NCBI RefSeq assembly: GCF_900107215.1
Contig: NZ_FNPD01000004.1
Location: forward strand, 1 to 40,375
DNA from: Acetomicrobium thermoterrenum DSM 13490
GTDB taxonomy: Bacteria > Synergistota > Synergistia > Synergistales > Acetomicrobiaceae
Reading direction: 5' to 3'
Length of the DNA: 40,375 nucleotides
The notes under the pieces were generated by a model. That model was not told the DNA's origin, made no database searches, and was given only the letters and a program-made list of their open reading frames with translations. How positions within the stretch are numbered: position 1 is the first letter of the stretch; each line of letters starts with the position of its first letter. The position numbers and the translations under genes were made by a program. Positions 17,318 through 26,974 of this stretch are shown here, piece after piece.

Positions 17318-18835
17318 ATGTTCGAAACTAATTTTAACGATATTTCGGAGGACTTAAAAAAACATTTGCCTGCCTACCTGTCAAGCTGTCGCTGGTTTGC
17401 CTCCAAGACTAAAGACATCGCAGAGGTGGATATTTTAGATTGCTTGCCCATGAAAAGAAATTTAAAAACGTATATGCTGATTTTGAGGGTCGCTTTAGAC
17501 GACGGCTCCATCGAGCATTACTCAATGCCCATCTCTGTTATCGACAAAGCGCTCTCGAAGGAGCAAAAAATAGGTCTAATTTTAACTTTAGAGGATGGCA
17601 CACATATAATTGAAGGCATTTTTGACGTTGGTTTCAGAGATGCCTTGTTCGAAACAATAATCAGGGGCAAAACTATCGAGGGGATAAATGGTGTGCTTTC
17701 AGTCTCTGTCAATACCAAAAATATTTCCCATTTCATCGATCATGGCATAAAAATTTCATCTAAAGTTTTAGCGGCAGAACAGAGCAATTCATCCGTCATT
17801 TATAATGACAGTTTTTTCTTAAAACTCTACAGAAAGCTCGAAATCGGACCCCATCCTGAGGCGGAAATGGCACGCTTCTTGTCTGAAACCGGATTTACTC
17901 ATGTACCACCCTTTATTGGCTCCATGAAATATATGCAGAACGAAGAAAAAACCTGGCTCGAAATTGCTTTACTTCAAGAGTACGTTAAAAACATAGGCGA
18001 CGGATGGACATATTTCATTGCAGTACTTAAAAATACTATCAAAGCACTTAAATCGGCCGATGATTCCGACAAATATTTTTTGTTGCCTTTAAAGGAAGAA
18101 ATAAATAGGACATATGCAATGGCCTCTTTGCTTGGAAAGCGGACAGCTGAAATGCATTTGGCCTTATCTTCGGACAGAAAAAACGATAGCTTTGCTCCCT
18201 TGCCATTCAAAGGAGAAGCCAAAAATGAGGCTTACGCTAAAGCACGTTTATGGATGGAACAAGCGATGAAGATTTTAAACAATAACATACAAATACTTCC
18301 CTCTCCAACGGCCAAGCTGGCAAGAAATATTATCGACAACCAAAAATTACTTCTAGATAGATTAAAATATTATTTCACTGCCTCCGGTGGAGAAATTTTA
18401 AGGATACATGGCGACTACCATCTGGGGCAGCTGCTCTTTACAGGGAATGATTTCTTCATAATAGACTTTGAAGGAGAACCGGCAAGAAGCTTAAGAGAAC
18501 GCAGAAAAAAACAAAGCCCTTTGAAAGACGTCTCGGGAATGATACGCTCCCTTCATTACGCTGTCAATTACGCCCTCAAAAGCTTGGCCTGTGACGACGA
18601 GGCATCTTCTTTCTGGGCAAAGATATGGTATGATAATGTATGTTCATCATTTTTATCTTCCTATCGTCAAGAGGCAATGGACGCTTCCTTTTTGCCCGCT
18701 GATGATGAAGAATTTAACGCTACTTTAAAAGCTTTTCTGATGGAAAAGGCTGCTTATGAAATATGTTACGAATTCAACAATCGCCCTGACTGGGTTCACA
18801 TTCCCCTCAAGGGAATCGAATCTATTATAAATTAG
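17318..18835 (+). CDS. mak: Maltokinase (maltose to maltose-1-phosphate)
   Basis: 505 residues. It begins LKKHLPAYLSSCRWFASKTKD, the usual maltokinase N-terminal cap, followed by the N-lobe FFLKLYRKLEIGPHPEAEMARFL with the ATP-binding Lys and helix-C Glu, and the C-lobe RIHGDYHLGQLLF (catalytic Asp366) and IIDFEGEPARSLRERR (metal-binding Asp383). All residues lost from the fused domain of TreS are present here, 17 residues apart as in the fusion, so this is the active ATP-dependent kinase that feeds GlgE. The start at ATG 17318 has GGAG at 17301-17304, a long 13-base spacing; the upstream frame runs back into glgE without a better signal. Cytoplasmic. Confidence 0.94.
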   Translation: MFETNFNDISEDLKKHLPAYLSSCRWFASKTKDIAEVDILDCLPMKRNLKTYMLILRVALDDGSIEHYSMPISVIDKALSKEQKIGLILTLEDGTHIIEGIFDVGFRDALFETIIRGKTIEGINGVLSVSVNTKNISHFIDHGIKISSKVLAAEQSNSSVIYNDSFFLKLYRKLEIGPHPEAEMARFLSETGFTHVPPFIGSMKYMQNEEKTWLEIALLQEYVKNIGDGWTYFIAVLKNTIKALKSADDSDKYFLLPLKEEINRTYAMASLLGKRTAEMHLALSSDRKNDSFAPLPFKGEAKNEAYAKARLWMEQAMKILNNNIQILPSPTAKLARNIIDNQKLLLDRLKYYFTASGGEILRIHGDYHLGQLLFTGNDFFIIDFEGEPARSLRERRKKQSPLKDVSGMIRSLHYAVNYALKSLACDDEASSFWAKIWYDNVCSSFLSSYRQEAMDASFLPADDEEFNATLKAFLMEKAAYEICYEFNNRPDWVHIPLKGIESIIN

Positions 18836-18859
18836 ACAAGTCAGGCGAGGAGGGTATAC

Positions 18860-20761
18860 ATGAATAATCGTAAAGAATCAACATGGACTTCTCCGTTCAC
18901 AGATATGGATATATATCTTTTCAAAGAGGGCAATCACTTTCGCCTTTACGAAAAGTTGGGCGCGCATCTTTGCAACAGCGGAGTTCGCTTTGCCACATGG
19001 GCTCCAAACGCCAAATCCGTTTCCGTCATAGGCGAATTCAATAACTGGGACAAAAAGGCGCATCCTTTAAGCCCAAGACAAGACGAGACAGGAATCTGGG
19101 AGGGTTTCATAGAGGGAATAGATTCGGGAACGCTTTATAAATATCATATCGTGTCAAACTACAACAATTATGAAGTAGACAAAGGAGATCCCTATGCTTT
19201 TTATTGGGAAAGGCCACCCAAGACAGCCTCGATTGTTTGGGACTTAAACTACGAATGGAAGGACGAAAAGTGGATGAAGGAAAGGGTTAAACATAACTCT
19301 TTCAAAAGCCCTATGTCCATCTATGAGGTGCATCTTGGTTCTTGGAGGCGCTTTCCTGAGGAAGGCAACAGGTTTTTAACTTATCGCGAATTGGCGTCTT
19401 TTTTGCCAAATTACGCGAAAGAAATGGGGTTTACCCATGTCGAGTTCTTGCCAGTAATGGAACATCCCTTTTATGGTTCGTGGGGATATCAAACGCTCGG
19501 CTACTTTGCTCCAACCTCCAGATATGGTACTCCCCAGGATTTTATGTATCTCATCGACGTATTGCACCAAAACAACATAGGCGTGATCCTCGATTGGGTG
19601 CCCTCCCACTTCCCGAACGATGGTCATGGCTTGGTCTTTTTCGATGGAACACATCTTTATGAACACGCTGATCCTAGAAAGGGCTTTCATCCTGACTGGA
19701 AAAGCTGTATTTTTAATTACGGCAGAAACGAAGTACGCAACTTCCTAATTTCAAGCGCTCTTTTCTGGTTGGATAAATACCACGTAGACGGAATAAGAGT
19801 CGACGCCGTGGCTTCTATGCTTTATCTCGACTACTCGAGAAAGGATGGCGAATGGATACCTAACGAATACGGCGGAAGGGAAAATCTTGAAGCGATACAT
19901 TTTCTAAAGCGTTTCAACGAAGAGGTCTACAGAAACTATCCTGACGTTCAAACCATTGCAGAGGAATCTACTGCATGGCCTCAAGTAACCAGACCTACCT
20001 ATCTGGGTGGATTGGGGTTTGGCATGAAGTGGAACATGGGATGGATGCACGATACGCTCGAATATTTCTCGAAAGATCCCATATTTAGACAATATCATCA
20101 TAACCAGTTAACCTTTAGTATATGGTATGCCTTTTTCGAAAATTTCGTGCTGCCATTATCTCATGATGAGGTCGTCTATGGCAAAGGTTCGCTAATTGCC
20201 AAAATGCCGGGAGATGATTGGCAAAAGTTCGCTAATTTGCGGGCTCTTCTGGGTTATCAGTGGCTTCATCCCGGGAAAAAGCTTCTTTTTATGGGTGGCG
20301 AATTAGGCCAGTGGAGGGAATGGAATCACGAATCAAGCATTGATTGGCACTTGTTGGAATACCCTAATCACGAAGGCATAAGGCGTTGGGTTCGTGATTT
20401 AAATCGTCTTTTGAGCAGTGAGCCTGCTCTTTATGAAAGAGATTTCGAGAATACCGGATTTGAATGGGTGGACTTTTCCGATTGGGAAAGCAGCATTATA
20501 TCCTTTTTGCGGAAGTCAGAGAACGAAACAGTATTGGTAGCCTGCAACTTCACGCCCATACCTCGCTATAATTACAGAATAGGTGTTCCAAGCGGTGGAT
20601 TTTGGAAGGAAATCTTAAACAGCGACGCTAAAGAATACGGCGGAAGCGGTCACGGCAACTTCGGCGGTCTTGAAGCAACTCCTGTCCCAATTCACGGCAG
20701 GTTTCATTCGTTGGTAATGACCCTTCCTCCTTTGTCTGTAATGGTTTTCAAAAAAGCATAA
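18860..20761 (+). CDS. glgB: 1,4-alpha-glucan branching enzyme
   Basis: 633 residues. It makes alpha-1,6 branches in the linear glucan produced by GlgE. The CBM48 domain ([21 protein letters not shown]) at ~40-140 precedes a GH13_9 barrel with [29 protein letters not shown], nucleophile Asp315 ([18 protein letters not shown]), the AEEST motif at ~367-371 and [15 protein letters not shown] with Asp436. The N1 extension found in some enzymes is absent, giving a shorter form than the 730-residue type. GGAGGG lies five bases before the start. It is the last gene of the operon, followed by a hairpin at 20780-20809. No glgC or glgA is seen in the window, consistent with glucan synthesis by the GlgE route. 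Confidence 0.96.
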   Translation: MNNRKESTWTSPFTDMDIYLFKEGNHFRLYEKLGAHLCNSGVRFATWAPNAKSVSVIGEFNNWDKKAHPLSPRQDETGIWEGFIEGIDSGTLYKYHIVSNYNNYEVDKGDPYAFYWERPPKTASIVWDLNYEWKDEKWMKERVKHNSFKSPMSIYEVHLGSWRRFPEEGNRFLTYRELASFLPNYAKEMGFTHVEFLPVMEHPFYGSWGYQTLGYFAPTSRYGTPQDFMYLIDVLHQNNIGVILDWVPSHFPNDGHGLVFFDGTHLYEHADPRKGFHPDWKSCIFNYGRNEVRNFLISSALFWLDKYHVDGIRVDAVASMLYLDYSRKDGEWIPNEYGGRENLEAIHFLKRFNEEVYRNYPDVQTIAEESTAWPQVTRPTYLGGLGFGMKWNMGWMHDTLEYFSKDPIFRQYHHNQLTFSIWYAFFENFVLPLSHDEVVYGKGSLIAKMPGDDWQKFANLRALLGYQWLHPGKKLLFMGGELGQWREWNHESSIDWHLLEYPNHEGIRRWVRDLNRLLSSEPALYERDFENTGFEWVDFSDWESSIISFLRKSENETVLVACNFTPIPRYNYRIGVPSGGFWKEILNSDAKEYGGSGHGNFGGLEATPVPIHGRFHSLVMTLPPLSVMVFKKA

Positions 20762-20779
20762 TCCGCTAAAAATAAAGGA

Positions 20780-20809
20780 TTGCCAAAAAGCATGCGTGCT
20801 TTTTGGCAA
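20780..20809 (+). terminator. Hairpin at the end of the trehalose/glucan operon
   Basis: Perfect 13-bp stem TTGCCAAAAAGCA / TGCTTTTTGGCAA around a TGCG tetraloop, 19 bases after the glgB stop. No U-tract follows, so its strength as a terminator is uncertain. It could also act on convergent readthrough from treT. Confidence 0.55.
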
Positions 20810-21068
20810 CATTCCCTTAAGATTACCGCACAAATATGTTTTTGAAGGATAAAGTATACATGGACATATTGGTACGTATTTCGATCCACCTTACAGAGGA
20901 CATGAAAATTCAGTCAAATGGGAGCAGAAAAACTTCTTTAGGGTCATCATCACTCAGAATATGGATGCCCCCATCACCACTATCCCCTTGACAAGGTGAG
21001 ATAACAAATACGTCAGAAATCATTGACTAAATATTTATAGAAACGACGCTATAGTAGTAATATTAGAT
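20810..21068. other. Spacer between convergent operons
   Basis: Between the hairpin after glgB and the end of treT. Short frames occur, for example a 43-codon frame from the ATG at 20860, without a ribosome binding site or recognisable product. I see nothing else in it. Confidence 0.4.
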
Positions 21069-22316
21069 TTAATGAATACATGAATTTAGTTCTAGTATAT
21101 CACCACCATTATATAGCGATAAAAATAGGAGCAGATAATCCTTGATATGCCTGGTTATGAGAAAATTGTTTTTTATGTGCTCTTTACCGTTCTGGGCCAA
21201 ACCCTTAGCATATTCCGGTTCATACAAAAGCTGTTTGAGATAATGAACTGTGCCATCAATGGAGTAAGTCAGTATTCCGGAGTGCTTGTGAGCTATCTGT
21301 AGAGGAATGCCTCCGACTGCCGAGGCTATTACCGGTTTTTCCTTCCATAAAGCTTCCGCAACCGTTAACCCAAATCCTTCTTTAAGTGATTTTTGCAAGA
21401 TTACACTTGACGCTCTCTGTAGCGCGTTTATCTCAACGTCACTTTTCGGGGGAAGTAACAATACGAAAATGTCAGGATCATCGGCTGCTGCGTTTTTGAC
21501 CTCTTCTAACACTTTAACTCCCTCAGGGTCGTCGGTGGCGCCTCCTCCGGCAAGCACCAATTGACAATCCAAGTGTCTTTTGACTCTTTTGTAAACCTCG
21601 ATGACTCCTATCGGGTCCTTTAAGTAATCAAAACGAGAAATCTGGGTTACTATGGGTCGAGATTTGTCTATCCCGAACTTTTCGAGAACCGAGTCAATTT
21701 CCTCCTGAGACAAATCTTTATTTTTGTCGCTTAATGGATCAATGGAAGGAGAGATCAAAACCTGCGGTACGCGCAATTTCCTGGCGAAGGCGGGTGCAGA
21801 AAAGACTGCGCTGTCGTATTTTTCTATATATAATTTCAGAAAAGCCATTACTTCTTCCTTGGGCGTCGTAAAATCTACATGACATCTCCAAACCCATTTA
21901 TTCCCCAGCGATTCCTTTAGTTCAACCAAAACGATGGGCTGTGGGTCATGTATAAAAAAGATATCGCCCGTAAAATCCATCTCTTTGGCGTTTTTGCGAT
22001 TGATTTCGAGAAAATACATAAATTCTTCCAGGGATATTTCAACGTCGACGCCATGAAGGGCATTATGCATTTTTTTGGTGATGTTAAAAAAATTTTCGTC
22101 ACCTTTTATCGTATCCCAACGGGCATCTACGCTCAGCTGCTCTAATAAGCTGATCATTCGATTTAATATTTCGGCTACTCCACCACCAACCTTTGTCGAA
22201 TTTATATTTCTTATCACCTTTCCCTCGAGCTTGCCAGCCAACAAATACAGCTCATCTATGATATCCTGTCCCACTATCGAAGAGTATTCTTTAATGTTCG
22301 TTGTCAAAACAATCAT
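21069..22316 (-). CDS. treT: TreT-type trehalose synthase (glycosyltransferase family 4)
   Basis: 415 residues. A GT4 retaining glycosyltransferase with two Rossmann domains. The N-terminal half contains GGGVAEILNRMISLLEQL and FFIHDPQPIVLVE, typical of TreT. The C-terminal half has the donor-binding region IVTQISRFDYLKDPIGVIEVYK, QLVLAGGGATDDPEG and the EX7E motif KEGFGLTVAEAL. TreT makes trehalose in one step from a nucleoside-diphosphate glucose and free glucose; in some organisms it runs in reverse. The start codon overlaps the DUF5752 gene by 26 bases, with AGGAG very close upstream (two to three bases), so translation is probably coupled. Last gene of the minus-strand trehalose operon. 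Confidence 0.9.
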   Translation of the reverse strand: MIVLTTNIKEYSSIVGQDIIDELYLLAGKLEGKVIRNINSTKVGGGVAEILNRMISLLEQLSVDARWDTIKGDENFFNITKKMHNALHGVDVEISLEEFMYFLEINRKNAKEMDFTGDIFFIHDPQPIVLVELKESLGNKWVWRCHVDFTTPKEEVMAFLKLYIEKYDSAVFSAPAFARKLRVPQVLISPSIDPLSDKNKDLSQEEIDSVLEKFGIDKSRPIVTQISRFDYLKDPIGVIEVYKRVKRHLDCQLVLAGGGATDDPEGVKVLEEVKNAAADDPDIFVLLLPPKSDVEINALQRASSVILQKSLKEGFGLTVAEALWKEKPVIASAVGGIPLQIAHKHSGILTYSIDGTVHYLKQLLYEPEYAKGLAQNGKEHIKNNFLITRHIKDYLLLFLSLYNGGDILELNSCIH

Positions 22317-22947
22317 CTCTCCTCAATATTTTAATGATCTTTTTTCTTAAACCTTCCAATGTAAAGGCATAGGGATCCATCCGCGATATCCTGTCTGCCA
22401 ATTCATGCTCGCCAATATTCCTCAACCATGCAGAAAAATCATTCTCTCGCTTTTGGTAACGCAATCTTGGCTCAAAAATATGAAAACATATGGATGTGAT
22501 TGGAATTTTCTCCATTGCCTCCGCAAACTCCGCCAAGGTATTTGCTGCAAAGTCCGTCTGAAAGACAAAAGTTTTGCAATCCATGAAGTGAAATTCATGC
22601 CCCTCTATGCAGCCGCTGATGTGCTTTCCGCTCAATATATGATCTTCTAATTTCTTTATATATCTTGTTCTCAGCTCTTCGATGGATTTTATATTAACTA
22701 TATCCACACTGGTAATGCTTTCCCCTAACTCTCTCAGTCCCAAGATATTTGTTATCCAGTAGGCAAAATCGTTGGGCGGCTCGGGAGAAACGCGATAATG
22801 CTGCTGTAAGAAGCGGTGTGTATGGTAGTACATCGAAGATTCCGGTATTTTCCTGAGACCATCAAGAAGTTGAATTGGATCTTTCGCTTTCATTCCCAGC
22901 AATCTAGTCTGGTGGGTCTCCGAAAAAAAACGAAACTCATTGCTCAT
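22291..22947 (-). CDS. DUF5752 family protein of the trehalose operon
   Basis: 218 residues, soluble, no signal peptide. Two related halves seem present: FFSETHQTRLLGMKAKDPIQLL with MYYHTHRFLQQHYRVSPEPPNDFAYWI near the N-terminus, and FVFQTDFAANTLAEFAEAMEKI with SICFHIFEPRLRYQKRENDFSAWL in the second half. Each half has a helical pairing of YHTHRFL / CFHIFEPRL and ND(F)(A/S).W(I/L), so an internal duplication is likely. The family has no known biochemical role that I can name. ATG 22947 overlaps the otsAB stop by one base and has GAGGTG seven bases upstream; the gene end overlaps treT. Such packing suggests a partner or regulator of OtsAB or TreT. Confidence 0.75.
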   Translation of the reverse strand: MSNEFRFFSETHQTRLLGMKAKDPIQLLDGLRKIPESSMYYHTHRFLQQHYRVSPEPPNDFAYWITNILGLRELGESITSVDIVNIKSIEELRTRYIKKLEDHILSGKHISGCIEGHEFHFMDCKTFVFQTDFAANTLAEFAEAMEKIPITSICFHIFEPRLRYQKRENDFSAWLRNIGEHELADRISRMDPYAFTLEGLRKKIIKILRRDDCFDNEH

Positions 22948-25181
22948 CAAACTTCACCTCTCGCTCTATTCTTCAGCATATCGAGCAAATTCCTCACATC
23001 TTTGTAGCTCATCACATTGGAACGTGCATTTGAATGGGTCATCCCGACCTTGACCGTCCATGCCTGAGTGGACAGGCTCCTGAAGAAATCTTCATCTGTT
23101 CTGTCATCCCCTATGGCAAGAACAAAGTCGTAATTTTTCTTGGAAAGAAAATAAAGTGCTGCTTTGCCCTTGTCAATACCCGCATTTCTTACTTCTATAA
23201 CCTTGCGACCCTGTATAATCTGCGCATCCGTATTGGCCGTATATTGTAAAAGCAGGTCCGTTAATTCCCTTGCTGCATCGGCTGCTTGTTCCGGATCGGC
23301 CTTGCGGAAATGCCAGCTGACAGAATACTCTTTTTCTTCCAGAAAAGATCCCGGCACCTTATCGACATAATGCTTCAAAAGTGAAAGCACGTCTTTCTTC
23401 CATTCGCTGCTCGCGTGTCTCAATAACTCCCAATCCTTGCCCTTCTCTTTAATCCAAACGCCGTGTTCGGCCACGAAGTTTATATCGAGATCCCCGAGCC
23501 ATTGCTGGAGGATACTTCTTTCCCTGCCGCTGATTATCACGATATCTACTTTATTTATTTTTGAAAGTTCGCGTAAAAGATCCAAAAGCTCCCTCGGCGG
23601 GATAGCTTTCTTGGGATCCCCGGAAAAGGGAACCAAGGTGCCATCGTAATCGAGGAAGAAGATGCAATGGTTGGCCTTTTCAAACTCGTCTAACATCTTG
23701 GCTGTAGCCCTTTTGTCGAGAATTTTGGTTTGGAATCTTCTCTGCTCGTCCTTGATATAATCCAATTCTTGAATAAACTCCGAGGCCCATTTCACCACAT
23801 GATAGTTTTTCAACCTCTGTTGCATTCTTTCCAGCCTGTTTTGCTGCTCTTCAACGGGCATTTCCAAGGCCTCTTTAATCGAAGCAGCGATCTCTTCTCT
23901 GTCATTTGGATTTATCAAGATGGCCTCTCCCAACTCTTTGGAAGCACCTGCGAGCTCGCTTAAAATCAACACTCCGGCCATGTCCTTTCTAGATGCAACG
24001 TACTCCTTTGACACCAAATTCATACCGTCTCTTAGAGGTGTAATTAAAGCTACATCGCTAACTGAATAAAGGGCAACCAGCTGATGAAAGGGAACATGGC
24101 CGTATTTATAGTTAATTGGCACCCAGTTCAGCGTACTGTAAGCGCCGTTGATATTTCCAACCATCTGATCTATCTTTGTCTTAATCGCTTGATACCTATC
24201 AACGCCAATCCTCGATGGCACGACAACTAAAAGCAGAGTAACCTTCCCATGCCATTGAGGGTTGTTGGCAAGAAAGAGCTTATAACCCTCAAGTCTATTT
24301 AAAAGCCCCTTTGAGTAATCCAGCCTATCGACGGAAACTATGGTCTTTAAACCGGAAAGAATATTTTGAAGTTTTTCCCTCTCTATTTGCGTCTCCCTTG
24401 AGTTAACGGCATTGTTGAACCTATAGAAATCGATGCCCATTGGGAATGTATCGGCTTTGACCAGTCGGTGATCGATAAACATTTTACCCATGTTGTTCTC
24501 GTATCCTAAGAGGCGAAGGGTAGACCTCAAGAAATACTGTGTGTAATCATGGGTATGAAAACCTATCACATCTGCACCAAGTAACCCCTGTAAAATTTCT
24601 TTTGCCCAATTTTTGGGCAAAAGGCGGAACAACTCATAGGAAGGAAAGGGGATGTGCAAGAAAAACCCTATCGAAACCTCCGACATTCGCTGTCTAATAA
24701 GGCGGGGCAACAGCATCAGATGATAATCATGTATCCATAAGATATCGTCGGGCCTCAAAATTTCCATGATGGTTTCGCAAAAATGTTCGTTGACTTCTTT
24801 GTAAGACTCCCAACTTTCCTTTTCATAAACAACATATGTCGGAAAATAATGAAATAGCGGCCAAATCGTCTTATTGCAGAAACCGTGATAAAAGGCGTCC
24901 ATCGTTTCCTCTTCCATGAACACCGGATAGGCATTAAATTGTGATTCCGCTATTTGTTTTATGTGTTCTTTATGTTCATCGCTAATTGAAGCCCCTGGCC
25001 ATCCAAGCCACACATATTCGTTCCCTTCGGTAAATGAAGAGTGTTGCAACGAATCCAAATAGGCGCTCAGGCCTGTTACCAAGCCGCCTGCGCTCGCTTT
25101 TAACTTCAAATCCCCTTTATCGTCTTCTTCTACAGTAAAAGGAAGTCGATTGGAGGCGATTATCAGCCTCTTATGGTTCAT
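22947..25181 (-). CDS. otsAB: Bifunctional trehalose-6-phosphate synthase/phosphatase
   Basis: 744 residues. Residues 1-~480 are a GT20 synthase (UDP- or other NDP-glucose plus glucose-6-phosphate to trehalose-6-phosphate): IIASNRLPFTV at the start, ASAGGLVTGL, WIHDYHLMLLPRLIR, GFFLHIPFPSYELFR, SVDRLDYSKGLLNRLEGY and PLRDGMNLVSKEYVA. Residues ~500-735 are a HAD phosphatase that removes the phosphate: LDYDGTLVPF with Asp511 and Asp513, IISGRERSILQQWLG and IGDDRTDEDFF. Prokaryotes usually have separate OtsA and OtsB; fused forms occur in several bacterial phyla. Start at 25181 with AGAGGTG seven bases upstream. First gene of the operon otsAB-DUF5752-treT. Confidence 0.95.
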   Translation of the reverse strand: MNHKRLIIASNRLPFTVEEDDKGDLKLKASAGGLVTGLSAYLDSLQHSSFTEGNEYVWLGWPGASISDEHKEHIKQIAESQFNAYPVFMEEETMDAFYHGFCNKTIWPLFHYFPTYVVYEKESWESYKEVNEHFCETIMEILRPDDILWIHDYHLMLLPRLIRQRMSEVSIGFFLHIPFPSYELFRLLPKNWAKEILQGLLGADVIGFHTHDYTQYFLRSTLRLLGYENNMGKMFIDHRLVKADTFPMGIDFYRFNNAVNSRETQIEREKLQNILSGLKTIVSVDRLDYSKGLLNRLEGYKLFLANNPQWHGKVTLLLVVVPSRIGVDRYQAIKTKIDQMVGNINGAYSTLNWVPINYKYGHVPFHQLVALYSVSDVALITPLRDGMNLVSKEYVASRKDMAGVLILSELAGASKELGEAILINPNDREEIAASIKEALEMPVEEQQNRLERMQQRLKNYHVVKWASEFIQELDYIKDEQRRFQTKILDKRATAKMLDEFEKANHCIFFLDYDGTLVPFSGDPKKAIPPRELLDLLRELSKINKVDIVIISGRERSILQQWLGDLDINFVAEHGVWIKEKGKDWELLRHASSEWKKDVLSLLKHYVDKVPGSFLEEKEYSVSWHFRKADPEQAADAARELTDLLLQYTANTDAQIIQGRKVIEVRNAGIDKGKAALYFLSKKNYDFVLAIGDDRTDEDFFRSLSTQAWTVKVGMTHSNARSNVMSYKDVRNLLDMLKNRARGEV

Positions 25182-25527
25182 TAGAATTCACCTCTCTTGT
25201 CTGGAGTTGCTGATGTAATTGACGAAAAAAGTTGTGGCAAGCATATTTGGAAGTTTGATTTAGCGAAACCTTATTTTGTACTTCCACGAAAGAGACGAGG
25301 AAAGAATATCTGCAAAAGGATCTAATAACGCATGCAATAAATGTCAATATTTTGATATCTAATTAGTTCTTCGGTTCTGTTAATATGAACATTCTAGGAT
25401 TATAATAATACATCAAATGACAGGTAATTGTCGATAATAGTTAAAGAAAATTCAAGCAAATACAACATTGTTATGGTTATGGAGCTATAATTGTTAGGTG
25501 TAAAACCCTTAAGGAGCCAAGTTAAAC
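25182..25527. other. Divergent intergenic region, otsAB operon and radical SAM gene
   Basis: 346 bases, AT-rich. For the minus strand, TTACCT (25422-25427), 17 bases, TATAAT (25399-25404) is a possible but distant promoter (about 218 bases before otsAB). For the plus strand, TATAAT at 25486-25491 lies 36 bases before the radical SAM start without a clear -35. GACA-GGTAAT-TGTC (25419-25432) is a small inverted repeat that overlaps the minus-strand -35. No gene seen. Confidence 0.35.
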
Positions 25528-26700
25528 ATGGGTATTATGAAGAAATTATCAATCCTTGCTCAAGCAGCCAAATACGACAGGGTCTGTGGCAAAGATAGGA
25601 AAGGAGCAATAAAAGCAGGGACGAGCAACGACATCAATAATTTCATCTTTTATAGCCCCTGCAACGGTGGAGGCCATGTTCCGCTTTTAAAGGTCCTTTT
25701 CACTAATATTTGCATTAATGACTGCAAGTACTGCTACAACAGACGCTCAAATGATATCGAAAGAGCGATCTTCAAGCCCGCGGAATTGGCCAAATTAACC
25801 TATGAACTATATAGGAAGGGCCAAATAAAAGGCCTTTTTTTGAGTTCAGGAATCTACAAAAATCCCGATTACACAATGGAACTCATGATCAGTACGGCAA
25901 AAATCTTGAGGCGTATATTTGGCTTTGACGGCTATATACACTTAAAGATCATACCAGGAACTTCACCAGACCTTATTAAAGTGGCAATGTCATTGGCTAC
26001 ACGGGTTAGTTGCAATATTGAACTTCCGACAGAAGAAAGTTTAAAGCTCTTAGCCCCTGACAAAACTTCAAGTGATATTATCAGAGCACTTAAATCGGTT
26101 AGGTATAACTCTTTAGAACATGATATTAATATATCCACAACAACCCAGCTGATCATCGGGGCAACCCCGGAATCCGATGCAACAATCATAAAATTGGCCA
26201 ATGCATTATATTCTGACAATTTGACAAAGAGAGTATATTATTCGGCATACATTCCGGTAAATCCTGGGGTTTTACCCGACGTAACCAATCCTCCTCTATT
26301 GAGAGAACACAGGCTATATCAGGCCGACTGGCTAATTAGATTTTACGGTTTCAAAGTAGAAGATATTTTTCAGGGAACGGAAAACCTCTCGAACGAAATG
26401 GATCCAAAAATGTTATGGGCTTTGAGAAACATGCATTTATTCCCGGTAGATATAAAAAGGGCTCCATATGAAAGCCTCATACTTGTTCCCGGCATAGGCC
26501 CAAAAACTGCAAAAAAGATTATAAAAGCCAGGCGCGAAGGTTATTTAGACGAACAGGGATTAAAACGCATTGGCATATCCCTCACACGGGCAAGAGAATT
26601 TATTACAATAGGCGGAAAACCTCTGCCTCAAGAGCAACCAAGCAATGAAAAACTGAAAAACAAATTTTCTTCCAGGACAAGACAACTCGCCCTGTTTTAG
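25528..26700 (+). CDS. Radical SAM protein with helix-hairpin-helix (putative DNA modification/repair type)
   Basis: 390 residues. The 4Fe-4S cluster motif CxxxCxxC is Cys62-Cys66-Cys69 (NICINDCKYCYNRR), preceded by a family-typical N-terminal FYSPCNGGGHVPLLKVL. A radical SAM barrel follows (GLFLSSGIYKNPDYTMELM, LIIGATPESDATI). Near residues 318-340, LVPGIGPKTAKKIIKARREG is a helix-hairpin-helix DNA-binding motif. This layout is that of the family named putative DNA modification/repair radical SAM protein (TIGR03916); its reaction is not established. Members often sit beside a uracil-DNA glycosylase-like partner, which is not seen here. Start ATG 25528 with AAGGAG 11 bases upstream. Transcribed alone, ending at the 26911-26947 terminator. 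Confidence 0.85.
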   Translation: MGIMKKLSILAQAAKYDRVCGKDRKGAIKAGTSNDINNFIFYSPCNGGGHVPLLKVLFTNICINDCKYCYNRRSNDIERAIFKPAELAKLTYELYRKGQIKGLFLSSGIYKNPDYTMELMISTAKILRRIFGFDGYIHLKIIPGTSPDLIKVAMSLATRVSCNIELPTEESLKLLAPDKTSSDIIRALKSVRYNSLEHDINISTTTQLIIGATPESDATIIKLANALYSDNLTKRVYYSAYIPVNPGVLPDVTNPPLLREHRLYQADWLIRFYGFKVEDIFQGTENLSNEMDPKMLWALRNMHLFPVDIKRAPYESLILVPGIGPKTAKKIIKARREGYLDEQGLKRIGISLTRAREFITIGGKPLPQEQPSNEKLKNKFSSRTRQLALF

Positions 26701-26910
26701 ATGGCCGTGAGAAGCAACGTAAGTAATTATGGCAAATACCATTTTCGATACGGCATTTCCGGATGTTGGCAAAACAAATTAAGATTGACAAATTAATACT
26801 ACATGTAAACATATTTAGGACATCTCTTCGCAATTATCCAAGGGATGCAATGTCTAAGGGACTATAAATGTATCACGTAATAATGAATGATGGAAAAGAT
26901 TATGTTTCAA

Positions 26911-26947
26911 TAAAGTAAAAGAGAGGTTTTCCCTCTCTTTTACTTTA
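26911..26947. terminator. Bidirectional terminator
   Basis: 16-bp perfect stem (left arm 26911-26926, right arm 26932-26947) around TTTTC, with AAAAGAGAGG / CCTCTCTTTT at its core and AT-rich outer pairs. It serves the convergent radical SAM and DUF3798 genes. The spacer 26701-26910 shows nothing else. Confidence 0.8.
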
Positions 26948-26974
26948 TTATACGTCAAAGATAAAAAAAGTTTA

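Noticed and set aside
20854-20996. A frame after glgB reading roughly HGHIGTYFDPPYRGHEN, resembling the start of a GH57 protein
   Set aside because: The likeness is limited to a few residues, the frame is short, and no other GH57 motif follows.
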